9,211 bases of DNA, from contig JAHZGZ010000265.1 in assembly GCA_019420545.1 (NCBI GenBank), forward strand, positions 849 to 10,059, written 5' to 3'. The position numbers and the translations under genes are program-made. The stretch's first letter is position 1. Each line of letters starts with the position of its first letter. The DNA comes from Bacteroidales bacterium. Its GTDB lineage: Bacteria > Bacteroidota > Bacteroidia > Bacteroidales > Muribaculaceae. A model generated the notes under the pieces. That model ran no database searches and was not told the DNA's origin. It saw only the letters and a program-made list of their open reading frames with translations. Positions 1-8,700 of this stretch are shown here, piece by piece.

Positions 1-391
1 TGAAGTCGGTGGTCTCTACGGTGAGCACATCGGTAGTGTAGACCGATACCGGAAGTTTCTTCAACGAACCTCCTTTGTCGGATATGATGATTTCTGTGGA
101 TCCGTTGCGGAAGCCCTCTACCATTAAAACGCCGTTCTCATCGGTCACGTCGGCTATGTCAGGGTTGAGCGAGAATGCGGCATATTCGCCGGCACCGTCG
201 CTGACGGGGATCGCCATACGGCTGTCGGCACCTATCTTTACGCGCATCGACTCGGTGTTGACCGACAGTGCCGGATATTCCGGTTCTTCGAGGATTATGA
301 TTTCATCCTTGTCGTCGCTGCATGCGGTGACGGCGCTTAACGCCATCACTCCGCAAAGCAGCAGGGGTAGTAGTTTATATTTGGTTTTCAT
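1..391 (-). CDS. Partial lipoprotein with bacterial Ig-like (BIG2-type) domain, 3' end outside window
   Basis: An open frame starts at ATG 391, 24 nt after the endoglycosidase stop, and runs off the window edge after 130 codons. Residues 1-23 are a lipoprotein signal peptide (KLLPLLLCGVMALSAVTA) with Cys24 as the predicted lipid anchor, followed by SDDKDE, which fits a surface lipoprotein. Residues about 40-118 read as a bacterial Ig-like domain: an opening strand with YPALSVNTESMRVKIG, a central FSLNPDIADVTDENGVLMVEG, then GSTEIIISDKGG and a closing LPVSVY. A new segment begins at about 119 (TTDVLTVETTDF) and its nature is hidden by the truncation. A possible Shine-Dalgarno AGGAA precedes the start. 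Ig-like repeats commonly act as spacers or binding modules in PUL lipoproteins. By position it may correspond to BT3988, an uncharacterized gene next to BT3987 in B. thetaiotaomicron, but I cannot confirm homology. No enzymatic function can be assigned. Confidence 0.85.
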   Translation of the reverse strand, partial: MKTKYKLLPLLLCGVMALSAVTACSDDKDEIIILEEPEYPALSVNTESMRVKIGADSRMAIPVSDGAGEYAAFSLNPDIADVTDENGVLMVEGFRNGSTEIIISDKGGSLKKLPVSVYTTDVLTVETTDF

Positions 392-396
392 CGTTG

Positions 397-401
397 TTCC
401 T
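397..401 (-). promoter_or_regulatory. Possible Shine-Dalgarno site for the Ig-like lipoprotein gene
   Basis: Read on the minus strand, AGGAA lies 5 nt before ATG 391. None of the other genes here has as clear a match; the GH18-like and endoglycosidase genes have only CAGAAA-like purine stretches, as is usual in Bacteroidota, which rely little on Shine-Dalgarno pairing. The site supports the chosen start of the truncated gene but is short enough to arise by chance. Confidence 0.4.
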
Positions 402-415
402 GTGGTTAATGATGA

Positions 416-1882
416 TTATTTCCAGTCCTTGTCGTATATTACGCCACTGTAGTTGCATGTGCTGCCGTAGAAAGAGGAGGCGCATCGGCCAAGAGCTGTA
501 AGGTTACCTTTGAATGTGTCGCGGTGTGGGTCGAGGGCGAATACCATATGTAGTTTATGGCCGTTATTGACTAATTCATTAAGATCGGATGTCGATGCAT
601 AGCGTCCTTGTGCGAATTCCTGGGAATATATTGCCCAATCGGCTTTGGATACACCTTCGAAATATTCCTGTCGCATTCCTCTGCCGTAATCCTCGAATAC
701 CATATCAAGATATTCTCCCGGAAGCACCTTAGTACCGTCAATCATCAGATCTTCCTTATCGAATCTATTGAGATTGCCGAGGCGATAAAGCGTCATGAGT
801 TTGTCGGGCATGGCTTTCTTGGTGTAATAGCATAGACGCGCGCCGGCTAAGTTTGACTCTTTGCAGAAAATATCCGGATAATCATCCTGAAGATTGTATT
901 TGGTATATTCGGAATATTCATCATCGAACATCACGCCGTCGAGCCCGTAGCGGTCGCAGGTCTCGCGTAATGCCTGTGCAAACTGCTTGGCGCCCTGCTC
1001 GGTGAGGTTGGCGAGTCCGGAACCGTCATGATCTCCGAGAATACTGAGCACAACCTTGATACCTTTGCGCTGGAGGGGACGTATGTATTTGTCGGCGTTG
1101 GCGAGCTGGGGAGTCAGATTCTCGTTAAGATGGACGTAGATCTTCTGGGTGTCGCGGTTGAAGCGGATATTGCCGGAGAAGAGTACCACCACGTCAAAGA
1201 ATGGTATGCCGGTGTCGCCGAGCGTGAACGAAAGGTGGTTGAGCGGATTGGTGTCGTTCGACTCGATGATGCTGACCATGCGCACGCCCGGAAGGCCGTC
1301 GGGACCGAGCTTGGTGGCGTCGGGCGCTGCGGTACGGTCTTTGACGAAAATCAGACGGGTGTTGTCGAGGTTTCCGAGTACATAGTCGCCGGCGCTGATC
1401 ACGGATGCGCGGAGAGGAATCACATAGGAAGTCTCATGGTCCATCTCGCCGTTTGACACGATGGTCACGGCTATCTCCGACGAGCGGCTTGTGCCTGCGG
1501 GTATGGTCACCACACCGTTGTTGTCGCCGATGGTGACAAGCTCCTCGGGATAGATCTTGTAGTCGCTGCCGTTGGCGGCATTGTACTCTTCGAGGGCTGT
1601 GGGATCGTAGGTGAACTTAACCTGACAGTCGGCGCTTACATTGCCCGGTGTGAACAGGCGCAGGGAGGTCGAGCCGTTACTGCGGAACTCCACGTTGGAG
1701 AATTCACGCTTGCCATCCTTGTCGGCGACATAGATTACCTCCTTGTTCTCGGAAGGCACTTCATAGTTGCCGGTGTCGGGAGCGCTCACCGTAATCTCCT
1801 CGGAGCATCCGGTGGCAGCTATCGCGGCAAAGGCCACGGCGGCGGGGCAGAGGAGTGTGCTGAATATATTGCTCAATTTCAT
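416..1882 (-). CDS. GH18 endo-beta-N-acetylglucosaminidase (EndoF1/EndoH/BT3987-like), surface lipoprotein
   Basis: The enzyme is predicted to hydrolyse the GlcNAc-beta-1,4-GlcNAc bond in the chitobiose core of N-glycans, leaving one GlcNAc on the protein. The 488-aa product has a signal peptide with lipobox ATGC (Cys26) followed by SEE, an acidic surface-export-like start. Residues about 40-180 are a BT_3987-like N-terminal domain (formerly DUF1735; YNAANGSDYKIYPEELVTI, then VTIPAGTSRSSEIAV). Residues about 198-488 form the GH18 barrel: VVVLFSGNIRFN (231-242), IKVVLSILGDHDGSGLANL (275-293), GLDGVMFDDEYSEY (313-326), MTLYRLGNLNRF (363-374), YLDMVFEDYG (391-400), WAIYSQEF (416-423) and HKLHMVFALDPHR (442-454). 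The catalytic motif is intact: Glu322 is the predicted general acid and Asp320 should position the substrate N-acetyl group, as in EndoH and EndoF1. The gene starts 24 nt after the LamG lipoprotein gene. High-mannose specificity is inferred from similarity to BT3987 and from synteny; the preferred glycan type cannot be read directly. Confidence 0.93.
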   Translation of the reverse strand: MKLSNIFSTLLCPAAVAFAAIAATGCSEEITVSAPDTGNYEVPSENKEVIYVADKDGKREFSNVEFRSNGSTSLRLFTPGNVSADCQVKFTYDPTALEEYNAANGSDYKIYPEELVTIGDNNGVVTIPAGTSRSSEIAVTIVSNGEMDHETSYVIPLRASVISAGDYVLGNLDNTRLIFVKDRTAAPDATKLGPDGLPGVRMVSIIESNDTNPLNHLSFTLGDTGIPFFDVVVLFSGNIRFNRDTQKIYVHLNENLTPQLANADKYIRPLQRKGIKVVLSILGDHDGSGLANLTEQGAKQFAQALRETCDRYGLDGVMFDDEYSEYTKYNLQDDYPDIFCKESNLAGARLCYYTKKAMPDKLMTLYRLGNLNRFDKEDLMIDGTKVLPGEYLDMVFEDYGRGMRQEYFEGVSKADWAIYSQEFAQGRYASTSDLNELVNNGHKLHMVFALDPHRDTFKGNLTALGRCASSFYGSTCNYSGVIYDKDWK

Positions 1883-1906
1883 TTTCTGATGGTATTGTTT
1901 TTGTGA

Positions 1907-3061
1907 TTAATTCTTGGCGGGGAGTTCCACGCTGTCCCACTTTATGTCGGCGTTGGCCACCATGTCGTAGCCGTTGGCATAGTCCTTGACGATGCGTCCG
2001 GCACCTTCATTAAACTTCCAGTAGGCCACGAGTCCTTCCGACTGCGGGCTGACCGAATAGAAGTGGTTCTTGGCAAGCATCTCCTCGCGGGTAAGTATGC
2101 GGTTCCATACACGCACCTCCGAGAAATCGCCGTCAAACCAGCGCTTGGCCGAGTAGGAGTAGCCGATGTAGAAATCGTTCGTATTCCAATTGACTGTCTT
2201 ATACTTGGTGGTATGCGTCTCGCCCTTCTTTTCGCCATTGAAATAGACTTCTACCGTACCTGCGGTTCCGTCGAAAATAAAAGTCAGGAATGTCCACTTG
2301 TTTGTGTCGAGCTGCCATTCGGAGTCGGTGATGTTGCCGTTTGAGGTGGCGAGCTGAAGCTGGTTGTTGGGGTTGCCGTCACCGGTACGGAGCAGGAACT
2401 CGCCTTCTTCGCCCAGTAGTGTGGATATGCCGGCTTCCATGCCGTCGCGCTCGAAGCTGCGCGGATACACGAGCATCTCCACCGTGAGCTGTTCGATACC
2501 CTTCAGCCCGGGACAGTTGCCCGGTCCGGAGAGCTGCGTATAGTTGCGGGCCATGTCGGCGACGACGTTGATGAGGGCTGCTCCCTTGATGACGAAATAG
2601 GAGGTGCGGTTGCTCTCAAGCACCGGAATCTCGCTGGAAGCGATGGTGACGGGAAGCACGTAGACCTTTTCCACGTCGAGATCGGCGAAGTTGAGGAACT
2701 TGACCTCTACGGGCGACGATACCACCGCACCGTGCACGATGACCGCCTCGGGATTCTCGATCGCATAGTTTTCGGCGGGGAGAGCCTCGGCGCTCTCGCC
2801 ATAGAGCGAGTTGTAGTGCGGCACAAGCTCCGGCGCGGCACGGTAGATTACCGTAAGGTCGTGGTCGAGAGGCTGAGCCACCGATGCCGTCAGTGTCTTT
2901 ATCTGGTCGGGGGTGTCTGCCTTGATAAACATGGTGTTGACCTTTTCCGAAGGCGATGCGGAGTCAAACACCTTGTTGTCGTAATTCTCCATATCCTCCT
3001 GGCAGGCAGTGAGCGCGCCTGCGGCGAGAAGGAGAGTCGCGATATATGCTATATTTTTCAT
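1907..3061 (-). CDS. Surface lipoprotein with BT_3987-like N-terminal (DUF1735) and LamG domains
   Basis: The 384-aa product begins with a signal peptide and lipobox LTAC (Cys20), followed by QEDMENYD, so it is probably a surface lipoprotein. Residues about 35-158 form a BT_3987-like N-terminal domain (formerly DUF1735); typical elements are VPHYNSLYGE, LPAENYAIE and the strand pair KVYVLPVTIAS / RTSYFVIKG. Residues about 165-375 form a concanavalin A-like laminin-G jelly roll (Laminin_G_3): LTVEMLVYPRSF (192-203), NKWTFLTFIFDG (254-265), VEVYFNGEKKGE (270-281), FYIGYS (297-302), GDFSEVRVWNRILTREEM (311-328) and LVAYWKFNEGAGRIVKDY (344-361). No catalytic motif of a known glycosidase is visible. 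LamG domains of this kind often bind carbohydrate, so a glycan- or glycoprotein-binding role beside the endoglycosidase is inferred. It lies 16 nt after the GH18-like gene and 24 nt before the endoglycosidase gene. It matches BT3986 in order and architecture as I recall that locus. Confidence 0.88.
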   Translation of the reverse strand: MKNIAYIATLLLAAGALTACQEDMENYDNKVFDSASPSEKVNTMFIKADTPDQIKTLTASVAQPLDHDLTVIYRAAPELVPHYNSLYGESAEALPAENYAIENPEAVIVHGAVVSSPVEVKFLNFADLDVEKVYVLPVTIASSEIPVLESNRTSYFVIKGAALINVVADMARNYTQLSGPGNCPGLKGIEQLTVEMLVYPRSFERDGMEAGISTLLGEEGEFLLRTGDGNPNNQLQLATSNGNITDSEWQLDTNKWTFLTFIFDGTAGTVEVYFNGEKKGETHTTKYKTVNWNTNDFYIGYSYSAKRWFDGDFSEVRVWNRILTREEMLAKNHFYSVSPQSEGLVAYWKFNEGAGRIVKDYANGYDMVANADIKWDSVELPAKN

Positions 3062-3077
3062 GTCGGAAATAGCGAGG

Positions 3078-4085
3078 TTATTTTACGTTGGGGTTGACTG
3101 AATGAATCAGGGTGCGGGTACGCGGGAACACGAAAGCGGGGTTGAAGTAGTCGCGCTCAACATTGTAGATACCCACGCCGCCTACCTCGGCATACGGCGC
3201 CCAGGCGGCAAGAGCGGTGAGCGAGGGTGTGCCGTCGTTGAGGATGCCGGTCTTGGTGTCATCCTTGTCGAGCGATGTCGTGGCGGCTATCATGCCGAGA
3301 CGGTCGAGGGGAACACCTTCGGCACGTGCGTCGGAGAGCACGGTGTTGAATGCGTAGGACTCGGTGACATCGAGCGACGCGGAGAGGAATATCATGTTGC
3401 ACTCTTCGAGCAGCGTCTTGTCGGCAAGGTTCTGCGGATTGCCTACGAAGTCGATGCGCTTAGCCTCGTGGCGGCGGTGCCAGTCGGCAAGCACTCCTGT
3501 AAACAGGCGCTCGTTGGCCTCGTAGTCGGCGAGTTCGGCAGGCTTCATTCCGCCCTTGGATTTGCCGGTGTAGGCTATGCAGAGGCCGTCGTAATGCTTC
3601 GCATAGGAGAGAGCCGTCTGCATCGAGTCGACGAGGAAGTCGCGGAATGCGGTGGTGACAGGCTCTTCGGCCGGAGCAGACTCGACCATGAGGTTGTAAG
3701 CGTTTTTTATCGCGTCGAAATCCACTGTGTAGAGAAATTTAGTGGCTTTTTTCCGGCGTGTCTCCGCCATGTCGGCATATACGAAGTCGGCCACACTTTC
3801 CGGATTGAGGATTACAACGGCATCGATACTGTCGGGGAGCACGGTTACATGTGTCGACCGGTTGTCGGGAGTAGCGTTGTTGCGGAACCAGGCATATACC
3901 TGTTTGTGACTGCGTTCTTTGTAGGCGCGCAGATTTTCAAGGTATCTGGCATAGAGTTCGGGGGATGTATCCTCGACGGCCGGATATTTTATGTCGACAC
4001 TTTCGGTATCTGTCCAGTCGTCGCATGACGTAAAGGCGACAGCCGAAAGTATGACGGGAATTCCGTACTTAAATAGTTTGTTCAT
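3078..4085 (-). CDS. GH18-fold surface lipoprotein lacking catalytic acids, probable glycan-binding protein
   Basis: The 335-aa product has a lipoprotein signal peptide with the lipobox ending in FTSC (Cys21), followed by DDWTD, an acidic start consistent with export to the cell surface. The rest resembles a GH18-like TIM barrel of the type annotated as BT1044-like GH18 in Bacteroides. Barrel-strand-like segments include KQVYAWF (61-67), DAVVILNP (88-95), TKFLYTVDF (115-123), YDGLCIAYTG (165-174), CNMIFLSASLD (229-239), DRLGMIAAT (261-269) and VGGVGIYNVERDYF (301-314). At the position where active GH18 enzymes carry D-G-x-x-x-D-D-E, this protein has Asp166-Gly167 followed by Ala171, Tyr172 and Thr173. 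Both the general acid Glu and the assisting Asp are therefore absent, so hydrolysis is unlikely and carbohydrate binding is the best inference. It follows susD by 39 nt, the slot that BT3985 occupies in the B. thetaiotaomicron high-mannose N-glycan locus. Family placement is from motif reading and not from an alignment. Confidence 0.82.
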   Translation of the reverse strand: MNKLFKYGIPVILSAVAFTSCDDWTDTESVDIKYPAVEDTSPELYARYLENLRAYKERSHKQVYAWFRNNATPDNRSTHVTVLPDSIDAVVILNPESVADFVYADMAETRRKKATKFLYTVDFDAIKNAYNLMVESAPAEEPVTTAFRDFLVDSMQTALSYAKHYDGLCIAYTGKSKGGMKPAELADYEANERLFTGVLADWHRRHEAKRIDFVGNPQNLADKTLLEECNMIFLSASLDVTESYAFNTVLSDARAEGVPLDRLGMIAATTSLDKDDTKTGILNDGTPSLTALAAWAPYAEVGGVGIYNVERDYFNPAFVFPRTRTLIHSVNPNVK

Positions 4086-4124
4086 GTGGTATGATTTCTG
4101 AAATGATTAGAAAATTTATTATTA

Positions 4125-5738
4125 TCACTTGTCTTTGCAGTCCCACCATATACGTGTGGCCATGTTGTCGGGTCCGTTGAGATAGTTTGCCACTGCATAG
4201 TTGATATTGGAGGCATTGTTGGTATATTCCTGTTCGGGGTATTTCATGCGGGCCGGGGTCTGGTCGTCGGCGAGTATGCCTCCGCTGCCGTTGTATGCTA
4301 CGGGCATGAGTCTGGGATATCCCGTGCGGCGCAAGTCGGCCCATGCCTCATTGCCTATCATCCAGTTGGCGATCCACTTCTGGGTTATGATGCGTTCCTG
4401 CTTCTCCTCTTTTGTGGCATTGTCGTCCCATTTTATGGTGATAGTCGACAGCGAGCCGTTCCAGGGATTCATACCTGAAGGGTCCACGTAGGCCTCGGGG
4501 CGTGAGGAGTTGTCGGCGAGATATTCCTCGGCACCGGATGCTCCGTATTGTTCGAAGGAGAGGCGTATGCCGTCGTTGTAGAACTGTTCGGCTGTTCCGC
4601 CGAGGTCAAAACCGAATATGGCAATGCCCTCGGCCCGGAGGAACGCGGTCTCTGCGGCGTTGAACCATTTGATGGGGTCGTTGGCTGAAATTTTCACGCC
4701 GGAGAAGTTGAATCCCCATTCGGTATTGTAGGTGGGGTTGCGGATGCCGCGACGCTGGCCGATAAACGGAACGGGCTTGTTGTCGGTGTCTTTCCAGAGC
4801 GACTCGGAGAAGTATGCACTGCGGCGCGGATCCTTGTAGCCGTTCATATAGCAGATTATATCGGCTGCCGCATGAGTATCGCCGCCGGTGGTACTGCCAT
4901 TGGAATTGTAGTTTACAGCAGTGTATAGCGGACTTTCGGAGGTGGAAAAATAGTTCCAGGCTGCATTGTCGGCATTTGTTTCTATAACGCCGCCGTTGAC
5001 TGGATTTACAGCATCTTCGGCCATGGCACGCGCTTTGTCAGGTGCCGCATAGGCGATGCGAATGGCCAGACGCAGTTTGAGCGAGTTGGCAAAGCGTATC
5101 CATTTGTTCACGTCGCCACCGTATACGAAATCGGCCGTAGGGGAGAGTGCGTATCCGCGGTTGTCGTTGAGCACTTTTACCGCATCGCTGAGATCTTTGA
5201 AGAAGAGGTCGTAGATTTTTTCAACGGGATCGTAGTAGGTGTTGAGGTTGCCTCCGTTCTCGATAGCGCTGTAAGGTATCGGTCCGTAGGTGTCGGTGAC
5301 GCGGTGCATGGCTGCTACCTTCACTATTGTGGCGATCGCCTCGGGAACGGGGGTGGCGTTGACTTCGCAGAAGTTCTTGATCATGGTGAGGTTGGAGTAG
5401 AGAGTAGGTGGCACGTCGATCATGAATACTTTTGTCCAGTCGTCGGTGGGGTCGTAAGTCTGTATCGAATTGTTCCAGGCCTGTTTGGCCGGAGAGAAGT
5501 ATCCTCCCAAAGGTCCACCGAGCAGACAGTCGGTAAACTGAGCTTTGTTGACATCGGCCGATACTACCGAACCTGCGATATTGTTGAGCGCCGATCCGAG
5601 GGCATAATCGTCGGGAGTCAGATCATCGGGAGTATAAGGCTCTGAGTTGATATCCTCATAAGCACCGGTACATGCTGACATGGCGAGGAGCGCTGTGGCC
5701 ATGAGGGATTTATAGAGTAATATTTTCATCTGAGGCAT
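4125..5738 (-). CDS. SusD/RagB-like surface glycan-binding lipoprotein
   Basis: SusD-like proteins are alpha-helical TPR-fold lipoproteins that sit as a lid on the SusC barrel and deliver glycan to it. The 537-aa product has a lipoprotein signal ending in MSAC with Cys23 as the lipidated residue. It continues with YEDINSEPYTPDDL, a mature N-terminus typical of the SusD-like_2 group. Later landmarks fit the family: HRVTDTYGPIPYSAIE (about 145-160), KWIRFANSLKLRLAIRI (about 212-228), the helix containing AAETAFLRAEGIA (361-373), QKWIANWMIGNEAWADLRRTG (about 453-473) and the C-terminal RMKYPEQEYTNN. The start is only 3 nt after the SusC stop, which suggests translational coupling. A second ATG at 5729 (MKILLYK...) gives an equally good signal peptide and leaves more room for ribosome binding, so the true start may be three codons later. 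Substrate specificity cannot be read from sequence; high-mannose N-glycan is inferred from the linked endoglycosidase. Confidence 0.95.
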   Translation of the reverse strand: MPQMKILLYKSLMATALLAMSACTGAYEDINSEPYTPDDLTPDDYALGSALNNIAGSVVSADVNKAQFTDCLLGGPLGGYFSPAKQAWNNSIQTYDPTDDWTKVFMIDVPPTLYSNLTMIKNFCEVNATPVPEAIATIVKVAAMHRVTDTYGPIPYSAIENGGNLNTYYDPVEKIYDLFFKDLSDAVKVLNDNRGYALSPTADFVYGGDVNKWIRFANSLKLRLAIRIAYAAPDKARAMAEDAVNPVNGGVIETNADNAAWNYFSTSESPLYTAVNYNSNGSTTGGDTHAAADIICYMNGYKDPRRSAYFSESLWKDTDNKPVPFIGQRRGIRNPTYNTEWGFNFSGVKISANDPIKWFNAAETAFLRAEGIAIFGFDLGGTAEQFYNDGIRLSFEQYGASGAEEYLADNSSRPEAYVDPSGMNPWNGSLSTITIKWDDNATKEEKQERIITQKWIANWMIGNEAWADLRRTGYPRLMPVAYNGSGGILADDQTPARMKYPEQEYTNNASNINYAVANYLNGPDNMATRIWWDCKDK

Positions 5739-5741
5739 TCT

Positions 5742-8700
5742 TTAGAAAGTGAAATTGACATTGAAACCGAGTGAGCGCTGCGAGGGCATGATAAAGTTGT
5801 CGATGCCTTGGTAGAAATTGTCGGTCGATGCAACCGATTCGGGATCGAACGGAGCCTTATTGTAGATCATCAGCAGATTGCGCCCTACAAGAGATAATTT
5901 TATGTCGCATATGCCGGCGATCCATCTGCGAGGTATGGCATAAGTCACCGATGCTTCCTGAAGGCGTACGTTGGTTGCGGAGTAGGTATTGTACTGCGGT
6001 ACGTTGAGAATTGTTTCGTACCAGTTTTCCGGTGATACGCGGTCGCCTCCGTTAAGGGATATGAATCCGCAGTCACGTATGTCGGCCGACGCTTCCGATA
6101 CCCCGTACCGGTCGAGAATCGCCTGCGTGCGTGAGTATACGATGCCGCCGAAACGGGCTGTAATCATGGCGCTTGCCGAGAGGTTTTTCCATCGGAAAGT
6201 GTTGCTCCATGCCATATTGCCCTTAGGAAGCACGCTGCCGAGCTTGATGTAACGGTTCTTGTCGTTGATAGCGTTTGTCTGTACGCGGTTGTTCTCGTCG
6301 ACGTATATGGCTCCGTCGGAGTCGCGCAACAGACCTATCGTTGAGTAGAGGTCGCCCATGCTTCCACCCTGACGCAGGATGAAATGGGCGTTGCCGTAGC
6401 CTCCCATGTCAAGCATGTCGGCTGAGAATATTTCACCTGTTTCAGGATTGATGGCGTTGTCGGCCAGTTCGGTGATTTTGTTGCGGTTCATCGAGTAGGT
6501 CAGACCTGTACTCCAGGAGAAATCACCCCAGGTGTGGCTGTAGTTGAGCGCGAGTTCCACACCCTGGTTGCGTACCGATCCGGTCTGGATATAGATTTTT
6601 GAATATTTATTGACAGGAAGGTTGGGGTTGAATGTCTGGTTCCTGGTTTCGGCATAGTAATATGTGGCGTCAAACGAGAAATCGTTGAGAAAACGGAAGT
6701 TCATGCCTGCTTCCCATGAATCGGTGCGCTCGGGTTTAAGGTTATACATGGGATATTGTGTTAAGATACTCCATGATCCCGTTCCTTCGTCCCATTGGAA
6801 GCGTGGATTGGCAAGATAGCGGTTGAATGGTGTGCCTACCGATGCCCATGAGCCGCGTACCTTCCAGAATGACAGAATTTCGCGGTTCAGACCCGGAAGC
6901 AGCTCGGTCATCAGTACCGACACGCCTACCGAGGGGTAGAAGAACGAGGAGTTCTGTGAATTTGGCCCTGCAAGCTGGGAGGGCCAGTCGTTGCGTCCCG
7001 TAAGGGTGAGATAATATGTCGACCGGTACCCTATGTCGGCTGATGCGTAAAGCGACTGTGTCTGCTCGCGCCATCCTGTCTGGAGGGGTTTGAGATGACT
7101 TCTCGAGAGGTTGTGGGTGGCGAAAAAGTTGGTGAGCCCTACTGGTTCGCCTTTGAAGGTGTCGGATCCGTCGGCAATAGGTCCCTGAATGCCTGAGGCA
7201 TCGTAGCGCATGTCGGATATAGAACCTCCGAAGTTGGCCTGTACCGACCAGTCGTTGCCGAAGTTCTTGTTGAAACTTACAAGAAAGTCGGCGAAAACCT
7301 GCTTGTCCTTATATCTGTTTTCACCGTAATACCCGCGTTCCGACATGTCGGTTAGCTGGTTGTTGGTCGACGCGTAGTACTTGGTGGTAAGATCGGCGTT
7401 TGAGTTGTCGATGCGCACGCGTCCGGAGATGGTAAGGAACTCAAACATCCGGTAAGAAAGGTTTGCGCCAAGCATGTAACGGTCCTTTGATGTTTCACGC
7501 AGGTTGCGGTAATTTACCCAATATGGATTCTGCATGGTGAATGCATCGCTCAACGGCCAGTACTGGGTGCTTATTTTTCGTGCGGGATCATAGCGCTCAT
7601 ACATGCGGATGTCTTTCCAGTCATTTCCACGGGGGAAGAGGTAGGCGCCTACGATAGGGTTGGCATATTCTCCCTGGTTGACCATGTTGCGGTCGGTCTG
7701 ATGTATGAAACTTGCGTTGAGATCAAGTGTCATGCGGTCGTTCAGAAAAGACGTTGTGTTGCGTATTGTGAAATTGTACCTGTTGTATCCGTTATTCGGT
7801 ACGATGCCTTTTGAGTTGAGTGCCGCCGCCGAGGCATAGGTCTGGTTCTTATCGTTACCGGTTGAGAATGTGACTGATTGAGTACTTACAAAGCCGGTTT
7901 TAAGGTAATCGTCGGCGATATCGTATCCATAGGAATTGGCCGATGTCAGCGGCGCTCCCCAGCTGTAGGATGAGCCGGGTATGAATGCTCCGCCGAGTCC
8001 GGTACCGTAGCGGTTCTGAAATTTGGGCAACACGAATGCGCGGGTGAAATCCATCGTACTGTTTACGGTGACTTTGGTTTTGCCTTTCTCGCCTTTCTTT
8101 GTAGTGATGACGATTGCTCCGTTGGCAGCCTCGCTGCCGTAGAGTGCCGCGGCGGCGGCTCCCGTCAGTACCGACATTGATTCGATGTCGTCAGGATTGA
8201 TATCTGCGATAGGTTCGGAAGTGCCCTGTGAACCGAATTCGGTATCGCCTGTCGACGACGAGCTGCGCATCGGCATGCCGTCGATTACATACAGGGCATT
8301 TGATGACTGCATAATCGACTTGGTACCGCGCATTACCACTTTCGATATGCCTCCTACGCCTGATGATGATGCATTGATATTGACCCCGGCGACTTTACCG
8401 GCAAGAGAATTTACGAAATTGGCATCCTTGTTCTCGGTAAGAAGATCGCCGTTGATTTTCTGTACGTTATAGCTGAGCGACTTTTGCTCGCGTTTTATAC
8501 CGAGAGCTGTTACCACAACTTCGTCGAGAGCTGTGGCGTTTTCCTGCATTTCGATGTTGATGTCGGTAGCGTTGCCTACTTTCACTTCTTTTGGGGCGCA
8601 TCCGAGGTATGAGAAGGTTATTACCGATCCTTTAGGCGCTTTTATCGAATATTCTCCGTCAAGACCGGTGGAGACACCGGTATGTGTGCCTTTTACGAGT

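Noticed and set aside
75..452. A 125-codon plus-strand Ser-rich frame at the left edge
   Set aside because: It is antisense to the Ig-like lipoprotein gene, whose lipobox and domain are convincing. Its Ser/Ile richness is a by-product of the complementary strand.
1028..1456. A 142-codon plus-strand open frame antisense to the endoglycosidase gene
   Set aside because: It overlaps the conserved GH18 barrel region and the encoded sequence has no recognizable features. It is a shadow of the real gene.
3102..4028. A 308-codon open frame on the plus strand opposite the GH18-like lipoprotein gene
   Set aside because: It lies fully antisense to a gene with a clear signal peptide and fold motifs. 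Its translation is rich in Val, Gly, Glu and Arg with scattered Cys and shows no domain, signal or conserved motif. It is explained by codon bias on the minus strand.
4069..4344. A 91-codon minus-strand frame spanning the susD end and the spacer
   Set aside because: It is out of frame with susD, overlaps both the susD end and the next gene's start, and encodes low-complexity Arg/His/Gln-rich sequence.
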